Below are positions 26,549 to 36,200 of a stretch of 50,671 nucleotides of DNA, in pieces. Position numbers and translations under genes: made by a program. Below the pieces are notes generated by a model. It worked only from the letters and a program-made list of their open reading frames with translations. It made no database searches and was not told where the DNA came from. Each line of letters starts with the position of its first letter. The first letter of the stretch is position 1. Origin of the DNA: Clostridia bacterium (lineage in GTDB: Bacteria > Bacillota > Clostridia > Oscillospirales > Acutalibacteraceae). The stretch is from the NCBI GenBank assembly GCA_017436225.1, contig JAFSDM010000009.1, positions 1 to 50,671 on the forward strand, given 5' to 3'.

Positions 26549-26564
26549 TTCTCCCGCCGGAGAA
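26549..26564 (-). other. 5' leader hairpin of the 672-residue surface gene
   Basis: TTCTCC (26549-26554) pairs with GGAGAA (26559-26564) over a 4-nt loop. If transcription starts about 7 nt downstream of the TATAAT at 26571-26576, this hairpin forms at the extreme 5' end of the mRNA. Such structures often protect mRNAs from decay. Confidence 0.4.
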
Positions 26565-26570
26565 TTAAAT

Positions 26571-26576
26571 ATTATA
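26571..26576 (-). promoter_or_regulatory. Possible -10 element upstream of the 672-residue surface gene
   Basis: The minus strand reads TATAAT here, about 58 nt upstream of the ATG, but no acceptable -35 box is present at 16-18 nt spacing. It is a candidate internal promoter within the 33-kb locus, perhaps needing an activator. Confidence 0.35.
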
Positions 26577-26582
26577 TCTTAC

Positions 26583-26618
26583 ACTTTTTAACGGTGGGTT
26601 AGAGCCACCTTAAAAAGT
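26583..26618 (-). terminator. Long hairpin immediately after the 335-residue signal-anchored gene
   Basis: ACTTTTTAA plus GGTGG (26583-26597, one extra C) pairs with CCACC plus TTAAAAAGT (26605-26618), starting 1 nt past the stop codon at 26619. The stem is about 14 bp. It separates the regulator/anchor pair from the putative major subunit gene and may attenuate read-through. Confidence 0.55.
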
Positions 26619-27626
26619 TTAGGACATCTGGTTTTCAGTGTCAAGCAGTTCAAAATCCATTTGAAGTCCTATATGGGCACCGATTAAATCATTTGTGCAA
26701 TCGGGGTCATCACCTTCAAGCCACATTACAACGGTGTACTTATGAACTTCATCCTGCTTAACGTTTTTTAACACCTTTTCGCAAATGATATCATCTTGCT
26801 TAAAGGGATAAGGTTTCAAACGGTAATAGGTGCGCCCCGAACGCTCTGCAATAACTGAATATTGGTCGGCGGGAAGACCTTTATCGGAATAGGGGATTTC
26901 CCTATATCCATATCGATTATTATCTTCCGCGGGTAAACATTCTTTACCGCCTGTGGTGGCGTTTTTTTCGGCATAAACTACTGGTTTGCCATCTTCAAAA
27001 AGCATTACCCAAATAGCTTTTGATGCATCCAAGCTTTCAGAATTTATTGAAAGGGAGAGAGCACAATCTGCCGCGCCTTCGCCACGCTTTGCAATATAAA
27101 AGGTATGAGCAAAATAGTTAGAACCATTATGCGAACCATCTATATCGTTTAAATTATTTGGTAAATCGGTAATGGAAATACAGGGTGCATCTTCAACCGG
27201 TTCGCTGTAAATTCGGGAAGTGGGATTTGCAAAATCTACTGTATTGCAAAGCTCAAAGCCTTGGTCTACTAAACTATCGGCTAAATTTATTGTAAAGTGA
27301 CCGCGCATTTCAGTGACCATTGAATAGCCGTATAACGCGGCTAAAACCAACGCCGCCGCGGCAAACAACATTCCAAGTGCACCGCGATGCCATAACCATA
27401 ACCAAAAAGCCAAAAATCTGCCTTTATCAAAATAAAGACCTAAACTTGAAGCGGTTGCTTCAAAATCGCGACGGGAATATATACCCTGCTCACGCATTTG
27501 CCTTCGCAAGTCTTTACGGCCTTTTTTTATTTCGGCAATTTCATCACGAGTAAGCAGAATACCCGCGCGCCTTTTTTTAAAAAAAGAAGGATAATCTGCA
27601 GGGTTTTGAGACCTTAGCTGACTCAT
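26619..27626 (-). CDS. Signal-anchored protein with cytosolic N-terminus and WxEGxDxDCxN motif (335 aa)
   Basis: A 335-residue protein. Its first 80 residues are basic and cytosolic (TRDEIAEIKKGRKDLRRQM, then a folded segment ending RFLAFWLWLWHRG). The transmembrane segment is at 82-103, and the extracellular part ends with YTVVMWLEGDDPDCTNDLIGAHIG, the motif shared with two other subunits. There is no obvious small-residue/aromatic cleavage junction after the helix (YGYSMVTEMRG), so it may stay membrane-attached and act as the base of a fibre or as a sensor. The ATG overlaps the stop of the HD-GYP/EAL gene (ATGA), and GAGG lies within that gene. This tight coupling suggests the two proteins work together across the membrane. 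Confidence 0.78.
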   Translation of the reverse strand: MSQLRSQNPADYPSFFKKRRAGILLTRDEIAEIKKGRKDLRRQMREQGIYSRRDFEATASSLGLYFDKGRFLAFWLWLWHRGALGMLFAAAALVLAALYGYSMVTEMRGHFTINLADSLVDQGFELCNTVDFANPTSRIYSEPVEDAPCISITDLPNNLNDIDGSHNGSNYFAHTFYIAKRGEGAADCALSLSINSESLDASKAIWVMLFEDGKPVVYAEKNATTGGKECLPAEDNNRYGYREIPYSDKGLPADQYSVIAERSGRTYYRLKPYPFKQDDIICEKVLKNVKQDEVHKYTVVMWLEGDDPDCTNDLIGAHIGLQMDFELLDTENQMS

Positions 27627-29074
27627 AACTGTACCTCACGCTCACGCAATAAGCATTCGCGGATAACTGCATCTTCATCCACAGTTTCACCGTTTAGGTG
27701 ACTGCAAACACCGCAAACTCCACTTTCGATTAACCAATTAAGGTGCTGATGCTCATTACAACAAGCGAAAACTTCAATATTACGGTCTTGTAATGCGCGT
27801 ATGTCAGAAGCGTAGATAGGCTTTGTGCTGGTTTCGGGTGAAAGTCGCACGTGGTTAAAGCCCCACTCCTTAAGCATTGCGGGAGAAATAGATTCAGGAT
27901 GATAGTTATCAAGCACCAAAGAAACACCGTTTTTAAGATAACGGCGAATAATTTCGGTTTCGCCTTTATTGGCATTTAAAACTTTTTCTTCGGGGATAGC
28001 AATTAAAAGTTTTGAACGGTCTATAGGTTGGTGAGCAAAAAGCTCTTCAAACCTTTTTAAATGATTTTCCTTGCAGAAAAACTGTGAAAACATTGGTATT
28101 AACAAACCTTTGAATTCAAGTTTGCAATTTTGCATACGAAGCACCATATCTGCCGCTTCATAGAGAAGATAAAATGCTACGTCTGCTATGAGATCGGTAC
28201 GCTCAAGCCGAGGAGCAACCGAATTCATATCCTCATACTGATCCGCTTTAACAGCGAACCAAGGAATTGCCTCATAGGCTTTTAGGGTGGACTCGCCACC
28301 TGTCATTCCTCTAAATTTTAATCCCATTGGACGACCTTTGGCTTTTTTAACCAAAGGAACCGTTAAGGGAAGTTTCATTGTGTAATGAATGTATTTATTA
28401 AAAACATTTTGAATTTTAGAACGTGCAGATTTAAATACTGCGCACAGTTCAGGCGAAAACGCCTTACCGCTTTGCTCTAAGATGGCATTAAAGGCTTCGG
28501 AAAAGGGGTTTTCCGATTTAAAGTCTGCCGAAAGGTGATCAAACTCTTTTGCAATGCCAACTATTTGAGCAATGGGGCTAATATCATCTTTAGTGAGTCC
28601 TTCGGGGTAGCCTGTACCATCAAAACGTTCCATATGCTGCTGACAGCTTTCGCGAATCATAAGCCAAGGAATATTTTGTGTTGGTGGCTCTCCCTCGCCC
28701 TTGTAACGCTTGTTGCCGTTACTCGCCTCTTGAAGTTCAGCAACGAGCATACGACCGGCTTGAGTGTATTTACGGTAAAGCTGTTTTTCTTCTAAAGAAA
28801 AGGCTTCACTATAAATTTGATATTCTTCAGGGACTAAAGCTTTACCTAACTGATGATACATACCGCATTTGTAGGCAAGTTCCGCGTAGGTCGATTGCAT
28901 TCTCTCCGACCCACCGGATTGATGCAATCCAAACCCTGCCGCACAGGCTTCTAAAAAAATCGCCTGAGTGTACCCAGCAATTCTAACCGATTGCTGTCGT
29001 ACAACGGGGCAAAGGCCCCTAAAGGCCTCCTCCCACGTTTCAAAGGTTTTTCGCATATTGCTTTGCTGCATCAC
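27623..29074 (-). CDS. Degenerate HD-GYP plus degenerate EAL protein, putative c-di-GMP-type receptor
   Basis: A 483-residue cytosolic protein. Residues about 25-190 follow the HD-GYP layout, but HDIGK is YHQLGK (Asp lost, 73-78). The helix normally carrying the next His reads YRKYTQAGRML, and HHExxDGxGYP is HMERFDGTGYPEGL (147-160), so several metal ligands are missing although the GYP loop remains. Residues about 255-480 match an EAL fold: AYEAIPWF (267-274) in place of EALxR, ERTDLI, IPMFSQFF in place of NLS, and VLDNYHPES in place of the DDFGTG loop. Both domains are probably inactive, suggesting nucleotide sensing. It starts GTG or ATG (29074/29071) behind GAGG and is coupled to the membrane protein downstream. 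Confidence 0.78.
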   Translation of the reverse strand: MMQQSNMRKTFETWEEAFRGLCPVVRQQSVRIAGYTQAIFLEACAAGFGLHQSGGSERMQSTYAELAYKCGMYHQLGKALVPEEYQIYSEAFSLEEKQLYRKYTQAGRMLVAELQEASNGNKRYKGEGEPPTQNIPWLMIRESCQQHMERFDGTGYPEGLTKDDISPIAQIVGIAKEFDHLSADFKSENPFSEAFNAILEQSGKAFSPELCAVFKSARSKIQNVFNKYIHYTMKLPLTVPLVKKAKGRPMGLKFRGMTGGESTLKAYEAIPWFAVKADQYEDMNSVAPRLERTDLIADVAFYLLYEAADMVLRMQNCKLEFKGLLIPMFSQFFCKENHLKRFEELFAHQPIDRSKLLIAIPEEKVLNANKGETEIIRRYLKNGVSLVLDNYHPESISPAMLKEWGFNHVRLSPETSTKPIYASDIRALQDRNIEVFACCNEHQHLNWLIESGVCGVCSHLNGETVDEDAVIRECLLREREVQL

Positions 29075-29097
29075 TAATCTTACCTCAAACCAAACGA

Positions 29098-30267
29098 TTA
29101 ATCATCGTTTATATCGTAATCAATTAATGGAGTATTGTCAGTAAAATTCTTTTTGCGACGTTTGAAATAGTAAATTCCAAAACCAACAAGACCAAGATTG
29201 ATAACAAAGCTAACGATAAATAAGATCAACCAAAGTTTATGTAACCAGATGTTACAGTAATCATCTGTAGGATTAACCTCAACTGGTGTATCTACGCCTA
29301 TGATTTCGCCTTTGCCTAATTCTTCAAGCTTTGCTTTGTAAGCAGCAAGCGCATCTTTAAGTTCTTTAGTTGCTAATGCAACAGCTTCATCATTACCGTT
29401 TTTGAGTGCTTTTTCTGCGGCTTCAATAGCAGCAACTAATCTATCGCTTAATGCTTTAAGCTCATCTTTTGCTAAGAAATCTTTAGCCTCTTTAATGAGA
29501 GCGCTTAAATCTTCATCGTATAAACGAACAAGATTTGCGATAGCTTTTTTAAGGTTGCTTGCAGCGGTGTTGATTTCGGCCTGAGTGCTTGCTTTAAGAG
29601 CAGCTTTTGCTGCAGCTAAAGCAGTTTGCATATTTGCCCAAGAATCTGCGCTGTAATCGCTCTCGGTAAGACCGTTTGCGATAGAGATTTGCTTCTTTAA
29701 AGATGTAAAATCTAAACCGGTGCTGGCAGGTTTAGAAGTAGTGGTAGGTTTAGAGCTGGTAGGCTTAGAAGAAGTAGTAGGCTTAGAAGAAGTAGTAGGT
29801 TTAGAAGAAGGATCTACCTTCTTTTCAATTACCTGAACGGTTACTGATTTATTTAAACCATCTTTAAAATCATTACCTGTTTTGTCATCTACTCTTAAGT
29901 AGTCAGAGAATGTAACGGTGCAGGTGTCGCCAACCTGTGCATCTGCACTGATTTTAGCGGTAAGAGTAACAACAAACTCTACTTTTTCGAAATTACTAAG
30001 TATAAATTTAGTAGCAGTAATTGGTCCGTAGGGGGAATTTCCGGGAGTTACAGAAGAGAACATTGAACGGTTGCTATATTTAATGCTACCATCCAAACCG
30101 AAACAAGCGCCCTCGGAAAGCTTGATTGTAACGGTCTCACCGGGTGCTGCTTTGATGGTTTGAGCAGAGGGTGTGGCGGCAGCTTGTGCCACCATACCCA
30201 AACTAAACATACTTGCAAGCATTACCACAATGAGAACGACAGAAAATAGCTTTTTAATATTTTTCAT
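29098..30267 (-). CDS. Membrane-anchored surface protein with cohesin-like and FIVAR domains
   Basis: A 389-residue protein with a signal peptide (1-30, ending AQAA). Residues about 32-150 form a beta-sandwich-like region with PGETVTIKLSEG, an SVTPGN turn and VGDTCTVTFSDYLRVDD, reminiscent of a cohesin. A Ser/Thr/Lys/Pro linker of repeated SSKPTT follows. Residues about 186-248 (LTESDYSADSWANMQTALAAAKAAL...) are a clear FIVAR domain, then a helical Ala/Leu/Lys/Glu-rich spacer to about 320. A transmembrane helix (about 342-366) with a basic KRRKK stop and a short acidic tail anchors it. The neighbouring 2680-residue protein ends in a dockerin, which makes the cohesin reading attractive but unproven. 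AGGAG precedes ATG. Confidence 0.75.
   Translation of the reverse strand: MKNIKKLFSVVLIVVMLASMFSLGMVAQAAATPSAQTIKAAPGETVTIKLSEGACFGLDGSIKYSNRSMFSSVTPGNSPYGPITATKFILSNFEKVEFVVTLTAKISADAQVGDTCTVTFSDYLRVDDKTGNDFKDGLNKSVTVQVIEKKVDPSSKPTTSSKPTTSSKPTSSKPTTTSKPASTGLDFTSLKKQISIANGLTESDYSADSWANMQTALAAAKAALKASTQAEINTAASNLKKAIANLVRLYDEDLSALIKEAKDFLAKDELKALSDRLVAAIEAAEKALKNGNDEAVALATKELKDALAAYKAKLEELGKGEIIGVDTPVEVNPTDDYCNIWLHKLWLILFIVSFVINLGLVGFGIYYFKRRKKNFTDNTPLIDYDINDD
29740..29820 (-). repeat. Low-complexity SSKPTT linker repeats
   Basis: Repeats of GTAGTAGG(C/T)TTAGAAGAA units on the plus strand encode successive TTSSKP units, a flexible, probably wall-spanning linker between the cohesin-like and FIVAR domains. 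Confidence 0.75.
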
Positions 30268-30294
30268 TGGTCATATCTCCTATTGTTCAGTAAA

Positions 30295-33200
30295 TTACTT
30301 TGTTTGTGAAACATATCCGTTTTCATCCCAGAGTACGTACTTGGTTTCGCAAAGTACTGTATCACGAGAATTGAGCTTACCGTCAAAGTTCATATCAGCA
30401 GCCATTGCGCTGTAACCTTCAAGTGAAAGCTCATCAACGTAAGCAAGTTTCATTTGTAATACGTCACGAGAATTGAGTATACCGTCGCAGTTGGTATCAC
30501 CCATAATAACGATATTATAGGTAACGCTTACTTCAACGCCATCCTTATTTGTTGCAACTACCTTTACGGTATCGCCTGTGCAAACAAGTTCATTGTTACC
30601 GCGAACGAAAGAGTCACTGCCGTACTTGTAGATAGAAATATTGTACTTAGAAGCATTATCTATCTTGAAGTAAACTTCAGCAAATTCCTTAGCGGTGAAG
30701 CCTGCGGGATTAACGTCTAAGTAGATTAACTTATTATCAGCATCTACCTTAGCACCGCGGATGATACCATCTTCGGTATCTACGTTGGGTTCAGGAATAT
30801 GAATCTTAGGTAATTTAGCTAATTCTTTTTGCTCTACGAATACTTCGCCGCAAACAGAACAGTGTGAACCTTCTGTTAAACCGGTTTCAGTTTCTGTAGG
30901 AGCCTTAGCAGGATCAATAACCTTGGTATGACCTGTAGCAGGGATTTCGGTTTGTTCTGCAAATACCTCACCGCAGACAGAACAGTGTGAACCTTCTGTT
31001 AAACCGGTTTCAGTACAGGTAGGCTCTTTTGCAGCATCGGTAACTATTGTGTGACCGAGTGCAGGAAGCGGAATGGGCGCGATAAACACGTGTCCACAAC
31101 CGTTAGGACAAACTACGGAGCTAGTGTAACCGTCTTCGGTACAGGTAGGTGCCTTGCCCTCAACAATAATCATACCGTGGCCGGTAGCAGGAATTACTTC
31201 GCCTTGCTCTACCATTTCGCCGCAGACAGAACACTTAGAAGCGTTTGCAACACCATCTTCGGTACAGGTAGGCGCTTTATTGTAATCTTCAAGAGTATGA
31301 TGAGCTTTGATTACTTCTTGTGCTTTAACAACGTATCCGCACTTAGTACATATCTCACCATCGGTTAAACCGTTTTCGGTACAGGTAGCTGGATAACCCT
31401 TAACGGTTTCGGTTGTGCCTATGTGGTTAGTAGCAGCAACGCGATCGGTTACATAGGTGTCGCCACAGTTGCCGCAAGTGTGGAGTGTATAACCTTCCTC
31501 GTAGCAAGTGGGTTCAACAACTGTTTCGGTGTAAGCGTGACCAAGAGGACTGATAGGCTGTGGTTCTTTGCCATCTTTATACTTATGACAGTTCTTACAC
31601 CACTCACCTTCTGTAGAACCGGGGTTCTCACAGTCAGGAGCTACTGCAGGAATGATTTCCCACTCATGCTGTCCGCCTTCGATAGCGTAAACAAACCAAT
31701 TATCAACCTTAGTGCAGATAACTTCAGAACAGAATTCTTCACTGTTACAAATAATGCTGGCAGCGATATCTTCATCTGTTGTTAAGGTAGTATTACCATC
31801 TACAAACTCTAAAGTCATGCCTGCGAAGTCAATATTCTTTGCATTTACAAGCTTAAATGCTACTGCAGGTAAAACAACGTTTTTATCAAGAACTACAGGT
31901 TTATTGATGTAGATTGTTGCACCCTCGCGAGCTGCTGCGAATGCTTCTGCCAAACTATCGGTATTGAGATAGATAATACCGGATTCATCCTTAACGGTGA
32001 TTGCTTTTTCCTCTGCAAAAAGAACAAGGGTCATCTGTGCATAGGTGTCAGGTTTATAGGTGTAAGCATATTTGTAAGTAGCATATTCACCACTAACTTT
32101 AATTGAAGCAAGTGAAGCGTTGCCGCCGCTTATATCAAAGTGGTCAACTACTGTTGATACAACCTTACGAGCGAGTGTGTAAAGTGATTCTAACTCAACT
32201 GCGTCATTAGCAGTAATGCCTAAAGCTTTAAGAACGGAGCTGAAGCTCATGCTCTTTGTAGCCTTAAGAGCTGCAGTAATTTCAGAAGCGGTTGCAGTTT
32301 CTATTGCTTTTTGTAATGCAATAGCAGAATTGCTTGTTTGATAATACTTAATTGCTTCAACCAATTCGGCTCTCTTAGCTCCCTTAGCGTTGTAAGCAAG
32401 GAATGAACCGATGATTACAGGATAGTTAACGTTCTTAGAAAGGTCTATTACAGCATCAGCTCTAGCTGCGCCGATAGCGCTGAAGCCTTTGCTATCATAA
32501 GTGACGTCTTCGATTTCAACTTCAAGTGCGTTGAAGGAAACTACGTTATCAAGCTCTCTGAGAACTTTAATCATCTTAGTTTGATGATCTGCAGGAACAT
32601 CATCATCAAGTAAAACGTTAAGATGTGTGATTTGCTTATTATCTGTTGCAGCTTCAACATTGAAGGAGAAGAATGCATCGTCACCTTCGCCTTCCAACTT
32701 CATGAAAGGATTAAATGCTGCATTTTGAATTGTGTAGCTTACTAATGGAGTACCGTTTTCTAAAGCGTCAGCTAATGCGCCGAAATCGGTTACATCATCC
32801 ATGAACTGAGTTGCGAAAGCAGAAGCGCCTTCGCAATCGAATACTTCAACAGCCTTGCCGATAAGTACAGAAAGGTCGTTGAGAGATTCGGTAACATTGT
32901 GGAGGTTAAGACTGTAAATTACATTACCGTCGATAACCAGTTCGGAACAATGGTAGTAATTGAACCAAAGTTTGAAGAGAAGGTCGGTTGCCATAACCTT
33001 TGCAGCAGCCTCGTCAAGTGACATATAGTCTGTGCCAAGGTAAAGGTTAAGTTCGCCATTTTCTTCAGCAATATTGAAGATGCCGTTGGTAACAACGTTT
33101 TCTTTTAAATAGTAGCCTGCTTCAAGATATTTTTCAGCGCCACTGAGATATTTACCTGCGCTTAAGGTGAAGTTTCCGCCATTGGCAATGAGCTTGCCAA

Positions 33201-36200
33201 CTACGCTGCCGCAATCCTTAGTTCCAAGAGTGCTATCAACAACAGAAACATTGCCCTTTGCGGTAATATCGCCGCTAATTGTACAACCGTTAAGGTTGAG
33301 AATTATATCGTTATTGATTGTCATGTTACCGTGAACGTTAGAAATAAGAATAACAACACCATTGTCGCTTACCTTGCTGATGTCAGCAACGATATTTCTG
33401 CTCATATAGTATTTGTTAACAATTCCGCTAGCTTTAATATCAAGAACCATTGCTTGATATTCGGTTTCACGGTTTTTAAGTTCAACTGCTACAGGAAGGG
33501 CTAAGCCGGTATCCTTTTCAGCAATCATAGAAGACATATCGCCTAAGTCAATCTTGTTATTTAATAAAACATCAAGTGCTTCATAGGTTAATACGCCGTT
33601 ATATTTGCCACCGTTGGAGCTACCTTCGAAAGCGATGCTATCGAATAAGTGGTCAAATGTGTTGTAGAAGAAGTCGATTAAAGCACGGTTTGCTTCGGTA
33701 TCAAAATCGGCGATTGCAGAATAGAAACCTGTTTGCTCAATAGTATTGATAAAGGTTTCAGAAGAGATACCCTCGGTATCAAACACAGGAGCAACAAGAT
33801 CATAGAAGTACTCTAAAAGATCTTTAAGCTCATAGTCTTGGAGAGAATCAAACTCAACTTGGCCAACAATTAACATAGAAGCCAAGAAGTAAGCGTAAAC
33901 GCTGTCAGGAGCGTTAACTGCTACGTTAACTGCGCCTTCTTTGAAGTTAAGGTTAAGGTAAGGACGGATTTGCTCGATGCCCTTTTTAACCTTCTTAAGA
34001 AGCTCAGCCTGGCTATCGAAATCCTGATAGGTTACGTAGAATGCTGCGCTGGTTGTGTTGTTGATGTTTACACCATATTGCATAGTGCTTTCCATCAATT
34101 TACCACCAAACTGGTCAACATTGTTGATAACCGCATTATCAAGAACGATCTTATTATCTTTAGCACCGATAACGGTTGCGCCGGCTAACTTCATCTCTTT
34201 GATGTTGCCGTTAGCATCAATCATATTTGCGATAGAATCAAAGCCGAGATTGCTGTTTACTAACATATTAATAATAGTCTGAATGTAAAGCTTCATCTCG
34301 TTATCGCTGTTAAGACCGAATAATGGGCTTCCGTTAAGACCAACGTAAGAGAGATCTTGAATAAGATTGGTCATTTCACTTGCAAGTGCTGCAGGAGAAA
34401 GTGTACCGTAATCATTTGTAATACGAAGTACGATAGAAAGATTGCCGTTAGCATCTTCTACAGGAATGAATGCTACTGCTAATTTACCGCCAGAAACTAA
34501 GCCACCGTTAGCAAAAGCATTATTTAATTTACCAACAAAGTTGATTAAGTTCTCTCTGTTGATGTCAATAAGCTCGCGAGTGATAACCAACTCTGCATTA
34601 GCACCGAATAAAGCATCGATAGCTACGATGTCGGTACCTAATGAGTAATTCTCTAAAGCACCGGAAAGAACTTCCACGGTAGTAGTGCCATAGGTGTATT
34701 TGTATTTAAGACCTGCAACACCTGTGCCGGGGAGGATAATTGTATAAGCATCAAAAGCGTAAAGAACCTGCTCTGCTGCGCCTTCAACCTTAACTGTGTA
34801 GGTCTTAGGACGAAGAACAGAAGTGTAAACGGTATCTTCTTCTTTTAATACAACTGCTGAAGTTGGGAGATTTTTCTCTGCAACGTAATACTTATTATTA
34901 GGAATAGTTGCGAGAAGCTCGTTATACATTGCTTCAAATGCAACGGCAGAGATTTCTTTGCCTTGTGCACCAAAAGCTTCCTTCTTAAAGGTTTCAACTA
35001 CACCATCGTTCTTATTAAGAACCTGAATTTCAACTGCGTAGCTAGTAAGACCGGGAGCGCTTGCAGAAACGTTTGCCTCTAAAACGAAGGTGTTATCAGC
35101 AACGTTGTGAGAGGAAGTAGAGCCTTCGCCCTGAACTGTTGCTAACAAGGCATCAACAAATGAGCTCTTAGTATTAACTAAAGCGTTAACAGGCTTTAAG
35201 GTTGTTGCGCTAAGCATATTTAATACTGCTTCAACCTTAGGTGACTGGCTTTCCATTCCCATACTTACGATAGTATCTTGAACGGCAGCGTCGTTCCAAA
35301 CCTTTGGTAAAAGCTCATTAATAAGTGCAATTTGCTTTTGAATATTAGCAGCGTTTTCGCCCTTATAATAATAAGCAATACCGTCTTTTTGATATTGTGT
35401 TAAGTATTCATAGAGATAGGTTGAACCTGTAGTAGGATTGATGCATTCATCGGTGAGTTTTGCAAGAGCCTCTCTAGCTTGGGCGCTCATACCGGAAACC
35501 ATAGTGCCGATACTACCTAAAAGGGTATTGTTAACGGTACCAAGGTTGCTATAGAAGCCGGGAGCAAGGAACTGATCTAAGTCTGCCTTTTGCTCGGCAA
35601 CATCTTTTTCTAAGGTGTTGGCGATATTTAAGAATTCTTTAACTGTAGCAAATTCTACTGCATCAACAGAAAGCTGATATGCGATTTGTACACTTGAGAA
35701 CTCTTTATCACATTTGAAGGTTGCCTCATATACAGTGCCAACCTTTGTGAAGGTGAAGGAAATATCACTTCCGCTACCCTTTACAACGTAAGCAGAAACA
35801 GGAATCCACGCAGCATCACTACCAACGATACCTGCACTCATAGGTTCTGCTACTACTTTATATTCATTATCAGAGCCAACGATAGCGGTAACTTTTGCTA
35901 ATTTGTCTGAACTATCGGGGGTGCGATAATAAATTTTTTCATTCTTTTCATCCTTAAAAGCATCGCTGTTAAGAACGTTCTTTTCTTTATCGCTTAAAGC
36001 AGTACCAACAAACTTACCTGCAGCGATGAGCTGTGCAACCTTCTTAGAAGCGAGTGCTTTACCTTCTTTACGGGTAACTTCAATATCTTTTACGATGCGA
36101 ACAACGGTGTTTTCACGGTGAGCAACGCCATCAATCTTATATTCATAAGATTTAGAAAGCTCTGCGGGACGTGGTAAGAGCCAGTTGTAACCATAAGGCA

